DNA from: RI-153 sp963721725
GTDB taxonomy: Bacteria > Chloroflexota > Anaerolineae > Caldilineales > Caldilineaceae
DNA: 64,000 bases
Reading direction: 5' to 3'
NCBI GenBank assembly: GCA_963721725.1
Contig: CAVRLX010000006.1
Location: 186,001-250,000 of the forward strand
The notes beneath the pieces are model-generated. The model had not been told where the DNA came from and ran no database searches. It was given only the letters and a program-made list of their open reading frames with translations. How positions within the stretch are numbered: the first letter of the stretch is position 1; every line of letters begins with the position of its first letter. A program made the translations under genes and the position numbers. This document shows positions 1-9,356 of this stretch, in pieces.

Positions 1-333
1 CTGGAAGAGGATTACGTCACCGTGGCACGGGCGCGCGGCCTGCCCGACTGGCGCATTGCCACCGCCTATGTGGGGCGCAACGCCATTCTGCCCCTGTTTA
101 CCCAATTGACCATCGCCATTGGCTTTGTGATGGGCGGTTCGGTGCTCATTGAAACGATTTTTCAATACCAGGGCATTGGCGGCGTGCTGTTTAACAGCGT
201 TTCACAGCGTGACTATTCGGTCATGCAAGGCGTCTTTTTGGTGATTACGCTGGCCGTAGTATTCGCTAATTTCCTGGCCGACATTCTCTACAGTGTGCTC
301 GATCCCCGGATTAAACTGGGGGGACAGGAGTAG
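1..333 (+). CDS. Dpp/Opp-type ABC transporter permease (DppB-like), 5' truncated by window edge
   Basis: The frame is open from base 1, so the gene starts outside the window; about 110 codons of the C-terminal part are visible. Codons 2-14 form the cytoplasmic EAA loop of importer permeases (E-E-D-Y, then A-R-A-R-G-L), which docks on the ATPase. Two or three hydrophobic membrane segments follow, and the protein ends D-P-R-I-K-L, typical of the DppB/OppB family. It would form one half of the membrane channel for a peptide, nickel or oligosaccharide importer. The stop lies 3 bp before the second permease gene, so the two are co-transcribed. Confidence 0.9.
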   Translation: MEEDYVTVARARGLPDWRIATAYVGRNAILPLFTQLTIAIGFVMGGSVLIETIFQYQGIGGVLFNSVSQRDYSVMQGVFLVITLAVVFANFLADILYSVLDPRIKLGGQE

Positions 334-336
334 ACC

Positions 337-1239
337 ATGACCACCACAAACGCTTCGCCCTTCGTGAATACCCTGCGCACCTTCGGCCATTCGCTGGCAA
401 CCTCGTTCAAGCTGCTCACCTATAACAAGGTAGGCTTTGTCGGCTTCCTCTTTGTGATCAGCATCGTGTTACTCTCTTATGTTGGTTCGGAGTTCATCCC
501 GCTGGACACCAAAACGAAAATCGATCTGATCTACAAACCGCCTTCCGCCGAGTATTGGCTGGGCACAGATCACCAGGGCCGCGATATTTTTAGCCAGATT
601 GTGCATGGCGGCAAAGATGTAATCTATGTGGGCATGGTAGCGGCGTTGCTTTCCACCTTTATTGCCGTGACCTTTGGCACACTTAGCGGCTTTGTGGGCG
701 GCTGGGTGGACGGTGTGGTGATGATGATCACCGATATTTTCCTCACGGTGCCGCGGCTGCCGCTGCTCATCGTGCTGGCAGCCTTTGTCTCGTTTAACAG
801 CCTCACCTCGTTGGGACTGCTCTTGGGCATATTGGGCTGGCCGGCGCTCTTACGGGCTGTGCGCGCCCAGACGCTGTCGCTGAAACAGCGCGATTTCATC
901 GAGGCGGCGCGGGCGTTGGACCTGGGCACATGGCACATCGTCTTCCGCGAGATGGTTCCCAACATGATGACCTACATTATCATCAGCTTCACACTAGGCA
1001 TGACCTTTGCGATTTATACACAGGTAGGCTTGGTCTTTTTGGGACTCGTGCCTATCTCCACAAGCAATTGGGGCGTCATGATCAACCTGGCCTGGGTGCG
1101 CGGGGCGATCTTCTTCAAAGACAGCGTCTGGTATATCATGGCCCCGGTGGCGGCGATTGCGCTCTTCCAACTCTCTATGATCACCATGACACGCTCGCTG
1201 GAAATGGTCTTTAATCCACGGCTGCGCTCTGGGGAATAG
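337..1239 (+). CDS. Dpp/Opp-type ABC transporter permease (DppC-like)
   Basis: 300 residues, the normal length for DppC/OppC. It has an N-terminal membrane helix (about 32-50), then the family motif G-T-D-H-Q-G-R-D-I at about 76-84, then five further hydrophobic helices. The EAA loop (E-A-A-R-A-L-D-L-G) is near residue 190. It starts 3 bp after the previous permease, with GGACAGGAG as ribosome binding site. It pairs with the upstream permease as the channel of the first importer in the window. The substrate cannot be read from the permease. Confidence 0.93.
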   Translation: MTTTNASPFVNTLRTFGHSLATSFKLLTYNKVGFVGFLFVISIVLLSYVGSEFIPLDTKTKIDLIYKPPSAEYWLGTDHQGRDIFSQIVHGGKDVIYVGMVAALLSTFIAVTFGTLSGFVGGWVDGVVMMITDIFLTVPRLPLLIVLAAFVSFNSLTSLGLLLGILGWPALLRAVRAQTLSLKQRDFIEAARALDLGTWHIVFREMVPNMMTYIIISFTLGMTFAIYTQVGLVFLGLVPISTSNWGVMINLAWVRGAIFFKDSVWYIMAPVAAIALFQLSMITMTRSLEMVFNPRLRSGE

Positions 1240-1327
1240 GCAGAAGGCGATTGGGAGATCAGGTAATTGGGCGATTTTTGGCAGCGTCTCGCCCAACACA
1301 GCACACGAAACACGGAATACGCAAACC

Positions 1328-2437
1328 ATGACGACAAAATTGGATTGGCAGCAAGGCGGTGAGGCACAGGTCGATGGGGCCGCCCCGCTGAGTTTAGATA
1401 ACGTCTGCGTCAACTATTTCACGCGTCGCGGCGAAGTGCAGGCTGTGCGCGGGGTGGATCTGGAACTGGCCGCGGGCGAGAGTTTGGCCCTTATCGGCGA
1501 AAGCGGTTCGGGCAAGACCACGCTGGGGCTGGCGATTGTGCGCCTGCTGGCAAAGGCGGCGCGCATCACCGAAGGTAGCATCCTCTATCGGCGCGATGGC
1601 CGCGAAGTAAATGTGCTCAATCTGTCGGGCAAAGAGATGCGCCGGTTCCGCTGGAGCGAATGCGCCATGGTCTTCCAGTCTGCGTTGAACGCCTTCAACC
1701 CCGTGTTGCGGGTGTGGGAACAGGCCTGGGACACGGCCAAAGCCCACGGTTGGCGCGACCGCAACGCCGTCCACGCCAAGATGATGGATCTGTTGCGCTT
1801 TGTGCAATTGGAGCCGGAGCGGGTGATCAACGCCTACCCGCACGAGTTGAGCGGCGGCATGCGCCAGCGTGTGCTGTTGGCGCTTTCGCTTCTGCTCAAT
1901 CCACAGGTGCTGATTCTAGACGAGCCGACCACAGCGTTGGACATTCTGACCCAACGCACGATTATCGATCTGCTGCGGCGGCTCAAAGAAGAACAGCACT
2001 TTGCCATGATCTTTATTTCGCATGATCTAGCAATTGCGGCGGAACTGGCGGATCGCGTCGCCACCATGTATGCCGGGGCGATTGTGGAATTGGGCGATAC
2101 TGGGGATATTTTTTATCGACCTCGTCACCCCTATACGCTGGGGCTAATCCGGGCTGTGCCTACGGTGACCGGCGGCTTTGAGGAGTTGGAATCTATTCCT
2201 GGCTCGCCGCCGGATCTGATTGATCTGCCAAGCGGATGCAAGTTTCATCCCCGCTGTGCTTTTGCCACCCAGCGTTGTCACGATGACGAACCGCCTTTGC
2301 TCGACGTAGGCAAAGGTCATCAGGCCGCCTGTTGGCACTGGCAAAAGGTGGCGGCGGAACTAGAGAAGAATCCAATTCACCAAGGGGCGAAGGACCGCTT
2401 AAAGTCATTGCAAAAACTGGCGGCAGAAAGTAGTTAA
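1328..2437 (+). CDS. ABC transporter ATP-binding protein (DppD/OppD-like)
   Basis: 369 residues. It has Walker A G-E-S-G-S-G-K-T-T (about 57-65), signature L-S-G-G-M-R-Q-R, Walker B L-I-L-D-E-P and an H-loop S-H-D-L. The C-terminal oligopeptide-transporter extension carries the C-K-F-H-P-R-C cysteine cluster that marks this family. It is one of two ATPases energising the importer encoded from base 1. An 88-bp gap separates it from the permease gene and holds an 8-bp inverted repeat (1267-1274 / 1289-1296). The usual partner DppF gene does not follow directly: an unrelated nuclease-like gene lies between. Confidence 0.95.
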   Translation: MTTKLDWQQGGEAQVDGAAPLSLDNVCVNYFTRRGEVQAVRGVDLELAAGESLALIGESGSGKTTLGLAIVRLLAKAARITEGSILYRRDGREVNVLNLSGKEMRRFRWSECAMVFQSALNAFNPVLRVWEQAWDTAKAHGWRDRNAVHAKMMDLLRFVQLEPERVINAYPHELSGGMRQRVLLALSLLLNPQVLILDEPTTALDILTQRTIIDLLRRLKEEQHFAMIFISHDLAIAAELADRVATMYAGAIVELGDTGDIFYRPRHPYTLGLIRAVPTVTGGFEELESIPGSPPDLIDLPSGCKFHPRCAFATQRCHDDEPPLLDVGKGHQAACWHWQKVAAELEKNPIHQGAKDRLKSLQKLAAESS

Positions 2438-2443
2438 TCTACA

Positions 2444-3490
2444 ATGGCCGACCTCCATAATCCGCATGATCGATTCTTTCGGTTCGCCTTTGCCCGGCCC
2501 GAAGTGGCCGAGAGTTTTTTGCGCCACTACCTACCTGCGGCTGTGGTGGCAACACTCGACCTTTCGTCGCTGACCCTGAGCCAGGAATCGTTTATTGATG
2601 CCAATTTGCAACAGCACCACTCGGATCTGCTTTATCGGCTGCAACTCGTTGATGGCCGAGAAGCCCAGGTCTATGTGTTGTTGGAGCATAAAAGCTACCC
2701 TGATGCACAAGTAGCGTTTCAGTTGTTGCGTTATCTGGTGCGCATTTGGGAGCGATCTGTACGTGAGCAGAGAGGGTTACTGCCTGTGGTACCGATTGTC
2801 ATTTATCATGGCAGAGCCGCTTGGAATTTTGACACAAACTTTAGCAGCCTTTTTCGGGGACCAGAAGCATTACACGCCTATTGGCCGAACTTTGAGTACC
2901 ACCTGACCGATCTTTCAGAATATAGTGACGCTCAAATTGTGGGAGCCGCCACCCTCCAAGTGGCAGCGCGTGCGCTTCGTGATATATTTACGGAAGATGC
3001 AGAAAATGCGCTTCGATCTATCCTGATGTTGGTTCGGGGCATGGCAACGTCACAAGACGCGCTTGATATTTTATACGCCGTGTTACGCTATTTTTCTGAA
3101 GCCGCCCCTCATGTGACGCCAAATGAACTTCAACTGGCCGTCGATGCGGCCTTTCCAGAAACAGGAGAAACCATTGTGACAACCGTTGCAGAAACTTGGC
3201 GTGAAAAAGCACTACGGGAAGGGCTTCAGGAGGGTCTTCAGCAGGGTCTTCAGCAGGGTCTTCAGCAGGGTCTTCGAGAAGGCATTCAGCAGGGCCGACA
3301 AGAAGGCGAACGTGAAGCCCTTCTCTTGGGAATCGAATTGGGACTCAAGTTGAAATTTGGTAGCAGTGCGCTGCGCTTGATGCCTGAAATCTATAAAATT
3401 AGCGATTCTCTTCTGCTGCGCGCCATTCACAGTGGAATTGAGAGCGCCCAAAGCCTGGGTGAACTCCAAGAGATCTATCGCCAACCCTAG
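2444..3490 (+). CDS. Rpn/YhgA-like PD-(D/E)XK nuclease (transposase_31 family)
   Basis: 348 residues. The N-terminus (H-D-R-F-F-R-F-A-F, then A-E-S-F-L-R-H-Y-L-P) is the hallmark of the Rpn/YhgA family (PF04754), described in E. coli as recombination-promoting nucleases. A D-G-R-E-A-Q-V-Y-V-L-L-E-H-K motif at about 70-84 supplies the acidic and lysine residues of the PD-(D/E)XK core. The C-terminal tail has a tandem G-L-Q-Q-G-L-Q-E repeat encoded by a 12-bp unit (about 3220-3290), also typical of the family. It starts 6 bp after dppD and ends 15 bp before dppF, so it sits inside a transporter operon. The family is known as a fast-spreading accessory gene; any role in transport is unlikely. 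Confidence 0.85.
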   Translation: MADLHNPHDRFFRFAFARPEVAESFLRHYLPAAVVATLDLSSLTLSQESFIDANLQQHHSDLLYRLQLVDGREAQVYVLLEHKSYPDAQVAFQLLRYLVRIWERSVREQRGLLPVVPIVIYHGRAAWNFDTNFSSLFRGPEALHAYWPNFEYHLTDLSEYSDAQIVGAATLQVAARALRDIFTEDAENALRSILMLVRGMATSQDALDILYAVLRYFSEAAPHVTPNELQLAVDAAFPETGETIVTTVAETWREKALREGLQEGLQQGLQQGLQQGLREGIQQGRQEGEREALLLGIELGLKLKFGSSALRLMPEIYKISDSLLLRAIHSGIESAQSLGELQEIYRQP

Positions 3491-3505
3491 ACATAGAGCC
3501 AATCC

Positions 3506-4504
3506 ATGACGCCACTTTTGGAACTACGCCACATTACAAAAACTTTCGGCACAGGCGGGGAGCAGGTCACCGCCGTGGATGATATTTCGCTTGCCATTGA
3601 AGCGCAGGAGATCGTCTGCTTGGTGGGAGAAAGTGGTTGTGGCAAAAGCACCACAGGCCGCATGATCGCCGGGTTGCTCAAACCCAGCGCCGGGCAGATT
3701 CTCTTTCGCGGCCAAGACATTGCCCGGTTGGGCGGCGGTGACTATACCAACTATCGGCGGGCTGTGCAGATTATCCATCAAGATCCCTACTCGTCACTCA
3801 ACCCCACGCAGACGATCCGGCAGATCATCACGACACCCCTGCTCCATCACAAAAAAGTGGGCAGCCGTGCCGCCGCTGAAAAGCGGGCAACAGAGTTGTT
3901 GGAGGTTGTTGACCTTACCCCAGCCCGCGACTTTCTGAACAAATATCCGCATCAACTCAGCGGCGGACAGCGCCAACGGGTCTCGGTGGCGCGGGCGCTC
4001 ACCGTGGAACCCACCTTCATCGTGGCCGACGAAGCAGTTTCGATGGTGGATGTCTCGATCCGGGTGAGTTTGCTTAAAATGTTGTCGCGGCTGAAGCAGG
4101 AATTTAACGTCACCTTTCTCTTTATCACCCACGATCTGGCCCTGGCGAAGTACTTTGCCTGGGTGGGTCGGGTTGTGGTAATGTATCTGGGTCGCATTGT
4201 GGAAGAGGGGCCAACGCCCCGGGTGATTGCCGACCCTCGGCATCCCTATACCCAGGCTCTGTTGGCGGCTGTGCCAGAGGCGGACCCCGAGTTGACCCAT
4301 CGCAAGCGCCAGATCGAGCTGCGCGGGGCAGACATTCCCAGCCTGCGCAACCTGCCCCCTGGCTGCACTTTTCATCCGCGCTGCCCGTATTGCGTGCCGG
4401 GGGAATGTGATGTCGCTGTGCCGCCATTAGAAGCCATCGAACCCGGCGGACACGTGGCATGTCCGCCCCGCAAAGATGTATCCATTGAGTTGTTGCAAGT
4501 CTAA
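3506..4504 (+). CDS. ABC transporter ATP-binding protein (DppF/OppF-like)
   Basis: 332 residues with Walker A G-E-S-G-C-G-K-S-T, signature L-S-G-G-Q-R-Q-R and Walker B V-A-D-E-A-V. The E-A-V-S-M-V-D stretch differs from the usual E-P-V-S-A-L-D but keeps the catalytic Glu. The C-terminal extension has the C-T-F-H-P-R-C-P-Y-C cysteine cluster expected of DppF/OppF. It should form the heterodimeric ATPase with the product of 1328-2437. It lies 15 bp after the inserted nuclease gene, so expression presumably still comes from the operon promoter upstream of the window. Confidence 0.95.
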   Translation: MTPLLELRHITKTFGTGGEQVTAVDDISLAIEAQEIVCLVGESGCGKSTTGRMIAGLLKPSAGQILFRGQDIARLGGGDYTNYRRAVQIIHQDPYSSLNPTQTIRQIITTPLLHHKKVGSRAAAEKRATELLEVVDLTPARDFLNKYPHQLSGGQRQRVSVARALTVEPTFIVADEAVSMVDVSIRVSLLKMLSRLKQEFNVTFLFITHDLALAKYFAWVGRVVVMYLGRIVEEGPTPRVIADPRHPYTQALLAAVPEADPELTHRKRQIELRGADIPSLRNLPPGCTFHPRCPYCVPGECDVAVPPLEAIEPGGHVACPPRKDVSIELLQV

Positions 4505-4509
4505 CCTTT

Positions 4510-4701
4510 ATGCTTAGCCCTGAACTTGGCCGGATTGCCTTTCAAATCGGGATTTTTCTCACGGTGATCCCCGGATTCCTGCTGCTTTTCTTGGAACGTG
4601 GAAGCGCCGAATTTGTGATCACCAGCGCTACTTTTGTGATGGGACTGATCTTCTTGTTATTTATTATTGTGTGGGTTCGCATCACCACACGCCGCCGCTA
4701 G
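4510..4701 (+). CDS. Small membrane protein, unknown function
   Basis: 63 residues, starting 5 bp after the DppF-like gene. Two hydrophobic segments (about 9-29 and 36-57) are followed by a basic tail (T-T-R-R-R), so a two-helix inner-membrane protein with cytoplasmic C-terminus is predicted. I do not recognise the family. The tight spacing to the ATPase gene supports translation as part of the same operon. Confidence 0.6.
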   Translation: MLSPELGRIAFQIGIFLTVIPGFLLLFLERGSAEFVITSATFVMGLIFLLFIIVWVRITTRRR

Positions 4702-4708
4702 GGAAGCC

Positions 4709-4918
4709 ATGAACGATGAACTGCCTGTTGTCATCGAATCTAGCCGACACGGATTTGTGGCCTATAGCCCTCTCTATCCGGGGCTGAGCGGGCGCGGCGC
4801 GCGCCAATCAGAGGCTGTTTCTGCGCTCTTTGCGGCCATTCATCGGCAGGAAACCGGAGCGCAGCCTTCGACACCGGCTGTAACCAATGTCGAAATCCGT
4901 TTTCGGAAATCCCGCTAA
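4709..4918 (+). CDS. Small HicB-like protein
   Basis: 69 residues from the ATG at 4709, just after the preceding small gene; a longer upstream frame exists but would overlap that gene. The pattern V-V-I-E-S-S-R-H-G-F-V-A-Y-S-P-L-Y-P-G, then S-E-A-V, matches the partial RNase H-like fold of HicB-type antitoxins (Y-x-A-x-x-P-x-x-P-G). There is no HicA-like toxin beside it and no C-terminal DNA-binding domain, so it is an orphan HicB-like protein. Assignment is by pattern only. Confidence 0.55.
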   Translation: MNDELPVVIESSRHGFVAYSPLYPGLSGRGARQSEAVSALFAAIHRQETGAQPSTPAVTNVEIRFRKSR

Positions 4919-5196
4919 ATTCTAGTCACTCACGATTGGAATGAGGAGTAGGCATTCTCAAATGCCGTCATCAGAGATGAAAGCCGCCTCTGCGGATACT
5001 CTCTCGTTAAATTTAGCAACAATTGTGACGGACCGAATTTAGATTCCACCGCTGCGCTTTAACCACAGGCAACCGTTTAATCCATTCGCCACAACAGAAG
5101 AGACTGAAAGGAGAAGAGACAGCCACACCATTCACCCATCATTCCATCGATTCTTTTTTCTTCCTCAATTTCACCCATTCAAAAGGAGATTCATCG

Positions 5197-7013
5197 ATGA
5201 ATCGACGCATCTGGAGCGTTCTCTCGTTCCTGCTCATCCTCTCTCTGATTTTTTCGGCGTGTACAGCACCGACGCCCCCCACCAGCGGTGATCAACCGGC
5301 AGCCCCGGCCACCGAAGGGGGCGAAGCAGCCCCGGCCGCCAGCGGCATGAACGAAATGCACACCGCCTGGCCCTATCAAGTGCCGCCTACCGGCCACTTT
5401 AACACCTTTGTCACCAATGGCATCACCCTGGGCGCATATCAAAGCCTAATGGAGCCGCCACTGTTCATGTTCATGTGGGCAGACGAAAGCTGGATGCCTG
5501 TGGCCGGCGAAGCCTGGGAGTGGATCGACGACACCACGTTACAGGTGACGCTACCCCAAGGTGCCACCTGGAGTGATGGCAGCGACTACACGGCCCAGGA
5601 CGTAGTCGATACTTTCCACGTCTATCGGCTGATGAACACTGCGGTCTGGCGTTTCTTGGATAGCGTGGAAGCGGTGGATGATCACACGGTCACCTTCAAG
5701 CTCACCGAACCCTCCACGATTGTGCCGCGCCGTGCCCTGCGCGAAAGCTATGTCCACGCTTCGTCGGTCTATGGCGAATGGGCACAGCGCACGCGCGATC
5801 TGGTGGAACAGGGCATGACGCCCGAATCCGACGAGTGGAAATCGCTGGTACAGGAGTTTAACGAGTTCCGCCCCGACGATATGGTGGTGCTTGGCCCCTA
5901 CAAAATCGACAAAGACAGCATCACCGAGTCGCAGATGACGCTGAACAAAGTCGAAACCTCGTTCATGGCAGAGAATGTCAACTTCGACCGCATTATCAAC
6001 TTCAACGGCGAAACGCCCACTGTCACCCCGCTTGTGCTGGCCGGCGAAATCGACTACGCCACCCATGGCTTCCCGCCCGCCACTGAGCGCCAGTTTATGG
6101 AAGAGGGCATTCGCATCATCCGCGCCCCATCTATAGTGGCCCGGCCCTCTATTTCAATATGAAGGTTCATCCCTTTGAGATGCCCGAATTTCGGCAGGCG
6201 CTGGCCTATGCCATTGACCGCGGCGAAAATGGCTTTGTCGCCCTGGCCGAATCTGGGATACCGTCCACCCTCATGGCTGGCTTTTCGGACAATCTGGCTG
6301 CCAACTGGCTGAGCGAAGAGACCACAGGCGCATTGAACGCCTATGAATTTAACCGCGACATGGCCGAGCAGATTTTGACTGACGCTGGCTTCAGCCGCGA
6401 TGCCGACGGCGTTTGGATGGACGAGACTGGCGCACGGCTGGAATTTGAACTCAGCGCCCCCGCCGAGTTTGCCGACTGGTCTGCGGCTGCCGAGAATGTA
6501 GCCCAGCAGCTTACTGACTTTGGCATCAAAACCAGCTTCCGCGGGGTGAACTTCCAACAGCATCCAATTGACGTGGACAATGGCGACTTCCAACTGGCGA
6601 TCCGCGGCTGGGGCGCGGGCAACCCGCATCCCCACTTCTCGTTCAACCAGAACTTCCGCTTCCACAATCAGGCCCTGAGCGGCGAAGGCAGCCCCGACAA
6701 GCCGGGCATGTACTTTGACCTGAACCAGAGCAGCGAAAGCGCAGGCGATGTGGCTCTGGGTGAGTTGACCGATGCGTCGGGCAAGGGCGGCGACCTGGAA
6801 GCTCAAAAAGAGATCGTGAACACGCTGGCCCTGGCCTACAATGAACTACTGCCACAGATCCCACTGTGGGAACGCTATGGCAACAACCCAGTCCCCTCCA
6901 AGTTGGCAACGGGCTGGCCGGAAGATGGCGACCCCGTCTATCTGAATGGCCCCTATGCCGATCCGTTTGTGACGGTCTTGATCCTGAATGGGACGTTGGC
7001 TCCGGCAGAGTAA
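5197..7013 (+). CDS. Family-5 solute-binding lipoprotein of ABC importer, frameshifted
   Basis: The gene starts at an ATG after AAGGAGATTC. It has a lipoprotein signal (hydrophobic stretch, then I-F-S-A-C at about 18-22) and an Ala/Pro/Glu-rich linker, followed by an SBP_bac_5 (DppA/OppA-like) domain. The frame breaks near 6138. The first part stops at 6160-6162, and the homologous continuation (P-A-L-Y-F-N-M-K) is read in another frame to 7013. Inserting one base after ATAGT restores S-I-V-G-P-A-L-Y-F. The gene is either damaged or carries a sequence error. It follows the importer genes after a 278-bp gap in which no other gene was seen, so it is probably the binding protein of that importer. 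Confidence 0.85.
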
Positions 7014-7041
7014 ATACGTTTGACACTGTGATTTAACCCTA

Positions 7042-7083
7042 AAGAAAAGAGGGGCGACCACTCATGGTCGCCCCTCTTTTCTT
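7042..7083. terminator. Bidirectional intrinsic terminator
   Basis: Perfect 19-bp inverted repeat: AAGAAAAGAGGGGCGACCA (7042-7060) and its complement (7065-7083) around a 4-base loop, with A-rich and T-rich flanks on both strands. It lies between convergent genes, the solute-binding protein (+) and the dioxygenase (-), and can terminate both. Confidence 0.88.
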
Positions 7084-7118
7084 GTGACCTTTGCCTTGCA
7101 GATCGCTAAAGAGTGGAC

Positions 7119-7934
7119 TTAGGCCGGAATTTCGACCACAGTCTCGCCCTCTTTGTTGACAAAGATGCCGCAGGGTTCGCTGCCTTCAGTGACGCCGAGT
7201 TGCACTTCGCTGCCGTCGAAACGCAAGATAGGATGGTAAAACTCGCCGACTTTTTCGGCCTCAGCTACAATGTAATGGGCAATCAGTGAACGACGGAAGC
7301 GATCTTTACTGGTGTTGGCAATACTACCGTGAATGACCTGCCCATTGAAGAAAAGCATATCGCCAGGGTCCATAATCGCATCAATCGCTTTCATGCCTTC
7401 AGGCAAGGGAATGGCCTGATTGGTGAAACTTTGTGTGGTGTCGGCGGGGACGGTGCAGATGAGGGGCAAATCCTGGCTACCCGGAACCAGTTGCAGGCAG
7501 CCGTTTTCCTCGTCACAGCGATCTACGGCCAGCCAAGCCGCCATGCAGGTGCCGGGCTGCACTTTCAGCGGAGCCTGATCTTGGTGCAACGCCTGTCCAC
7601 GCGCGGTTGGCGGCTTGAAATAAAACATGGTCTGTACAGCGTATGGCTCCTCGCCCAGGAGCATCACCAACACCTGACGGATACGCTCGTCGATTAAAAA
7701 TTTCAGGCTGGCCTCATCCCAACGGTGCATGTGGACCATGCGCGGATATTTTTTCAGCGGATCAGTTTCGGCAGCCTTCTCCTGCTCGCGGGTAAAGGCA
7801 CCAATGCCTTGACTGTTCAAGGTCATGTAATGGTCCCGGTACGCGTCCACCTCTTCCGGCGAAAATAGCCCACGCACAATCGTAAAACCCTGTGTTTGAA
7901 ATTCTTCCAGATCGACCACGCGCTCAAGTTTCAT
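7119..7934 (-). CDS. Phytanoyl-CoA dioxygenase (PhyH) family Fe(II)/2-oxoglutarate oxygenase
   Basis: 271 residues from the ATG at 7934, chosen because GAGGAG lies 7 bases upstream; the frame continues further but without a ribosome binding site. The iron facial triad is visible: H117 and D119 in the H-Q-D motif and H202 in V-I-H-G. R214 or R215 is placed to hold the 2-oxoglutarate carboxylate. Family members hydroxylate varied small molecules, and the substrate cannot be read here. It is divergent from an AraC regulator, with starts about 140 bp apart, which suggests local control. A second homologue lies at 28516-29310. Confidence 0.88.
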   Translation of the reverse strand: MKLERVVDLEEFQTQGFTIVRGLFSPEEVDAYRDHYMTLNSQGIGAFTREQEKAAETDPLKKYPRMVHMHRWDEASLKFLIDERIRQVLVMLLGEEPYAVQTMFYFKPPTARGQALHQDQAPLKVQPGTCMAAWLAVDRCDEENGCLQLVPGSQDLPLICTVPADTTQSFTNQAIPLPEGMKAIDAIMDPGDMLFFNGQVIHGSIANTSKDRFRRSLIAHYIVAEAEKVGEFYHPILRFDGSEVQLGVTEGSEPCGIFVNKEGETVVEIPA

Positions 7935-8072
7935 CTTTTTCTCCTCGCTCAATTTTCCAAAAGGGTAGGCTGTTGAGTGATTATAAAGGCGAACCAAGTT
8001 GGCGAGAATCCACTATCTGCTCTGGGCAATGGACTATCTTGCAAAAATCACTTCAATGGATATATTCCAACC

Positions 8073-8954
8073 ATGACCCAAACTAGAACCGTGCGCCTGC
8101 CCGAAATCACTATTTCCAGCCGTCTGCCCCAAGACGTGGCACGCCGACAGGCTGATCACTCGCTGCTTTCAGGACTCTGGGTTAGTTCTGCCGGCTACTT
8201 CCCACGCGCACGTGGGCACCTCACTGAGCGTGCCGGGGAGGACGTGGACTTTTACCTGATCATGTATTGTCTGGATGGTCAGGGCTGGTTTCAATCGGGG
8301 GAAAGAAGATGGGCAGTAGCCCAGGGAGATCTTGTTGTGGCACTGCCGGGCATTCCTCACGGCTATGGTGCAGATGAAATTGACCCGTGGACGATTCAAT
8401 ATGCCCATTTTGACGGCAAAGACGTTGCGGATCTGCTCGCCTTGGCCTCCATCTCGCCCACGGCGCTGGTGGTGGCGGTGGGGCAACAGCCCAGTATCTT
8501 TGCTTCGTTTAACGACATGGTCACGGCCCTACGCGCTGGTTACAGCCTGCACCATCTGACCATTGCCTCGGCCTGTCTGCGCTTTATTTTGAGTCGTGTA
8601 GCATTGCTCAACACCTATACGCTCTCTTCCTCCGCCCAGGGAATGGATGTGCAACAAATTATTGATAGGATGCTAACCAAGATTGCGCAGCGCTGTAGCC
8701 TGGACGATTTTGCAAAAGAGACCCATATGTCTCCGTCGGCCTTTTCACACCGCTTCCGCGAAAAGACAGGGTATTCGCCCATTGATTACTTTTTACGTCT
8801 GAAAATTCAAAAAGCATGTGAACTTTTGGAGACCACGGATCTGCATATCGGAGAAGTGAGCCGCCAACTTGGCTACACAGATCAGTATTACTTTTCTCGA
8901 CTTTTCAAACGCTTTATGGGCGTGCCCCCCAGCCAATATCGCAACAAAATTTAG
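8073..8954 (+). CDS. AraC-family transcriptional regulator with N-terminal cupin
   Basis: 293 residues from the ATG at 8073; no strong ribosome binding site is visible, and a start further upstream is possible. The N-terminal half looks like an AraC-type cupin (W-F-Q-S-G-E, then P-G-I-P-H-G-Y). The C-terminal 100 residues hold two helix-turn-helix motifs, including the signature L-G-Y-T-D-Q-Y-Y-F-S-R-L-F-K-R. The cupin would sense a sugar-like or small effector. Its divergent arrangement with the dioxygenase gene makes that gene the likely target. Confidence 0.92.
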   Translation: MTQTRTVRLPEITISSRLPQDVARRQADHSLLSGLWVSSAGYFPRARGHLTERAGEDVDFYLIMYCLDGQGWFQSGERRWAVAQGDLVVALPGIPHGYGADEIDPWTIQYAHFDGKDVADLLALASISPTALVVAVGQQPSIFASFNDMVTALRAGYSLHHLTIASACLRFILSRVALLNTYTLSSSAQGMDVQQIIDRMLTKIAQRCSLDDFAKETHMSPSAFSHRFREKTGYSPIDYFLRLKIQKACELLETTDLHIGEVSRQLGYTDQYYFSRLFKRFMGVPPSQYRNKI

Positions 8955-9054
8955 TCCCAAAAAGTCATTCCTTCCCCGACACCCTCGCGAAACACACCCC
9001 AAATGAAAGCTAAACAAAAAGTTACAAATAAAAACAAAAGCAAAAATATGGCAC

Positions 9055-9083
9055 TTGACAAAGAACGAAAGGGATAGTATCTT
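9055..9083 (+). promoter_or_regulatory. Putative sigma-70 promoter of the isomerase gene; rest of the 402-bp gap
   Basis: TTGACA (9055-9060), a 17-base spacer and TATCTT (9078-9083): a perfect -35 and 4/6 -10. A-rich sequence precedes it (9000-9050). It would give a leader of about 265 nt before the ATG at 9357. Apart from this and the terminator-like hairpin at 9205-9229, I see nothing else in the gap 8955-9356. Confidence 0.6.
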
Positions 9084-9204
9084 TGCTAACAAGCTGGCCT
9101 ACCCCCACCTGTGCCAGAGATTCCAATCTGAACAAATCTTCATACTGATACCGAATCAACAACATTTTTTGCTCAGTAAGTGCATAGAATTTTGTGGGTC
9201 GATC

Positions 9205-9229
9205 AACCCGTCCCTACCGGGTTATTTTT
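9205..9229 (+). terminator. Terminator-like hairpin in the leader (possible attenuator)
   Basis: AACCCG (9205-9210), a 7-base loop and CGGGTT (9218-9223) are followed by ATTTTT. The stem is only 6 bp but GC-rich and ends in a T-run, inside the predicted 5' leader of the isomerase gene. It could attenuate transcription. No antiterminator or known riboswitch fold was recognised. Confidence 0.4.
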
Positions 9230-9356
9230 GCCACTTCACAACTTTTATATAAACGCGCCCCACAGGGACAAATCTGGCCTACACTAGGTCTTTTTCAGCG
9301 CGCTTCTTTCACTACACCGCTACTCGTTTCGTCGCCACCCAAAGGGATCGCTTGCG

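Noticed and set aside
3220..3290. Frame-disrupting microsatellite in the nuclease gene
   Set aside because: The 12-bp units keep the frame and encode G-L-Q-Q repeats common in this protein family.
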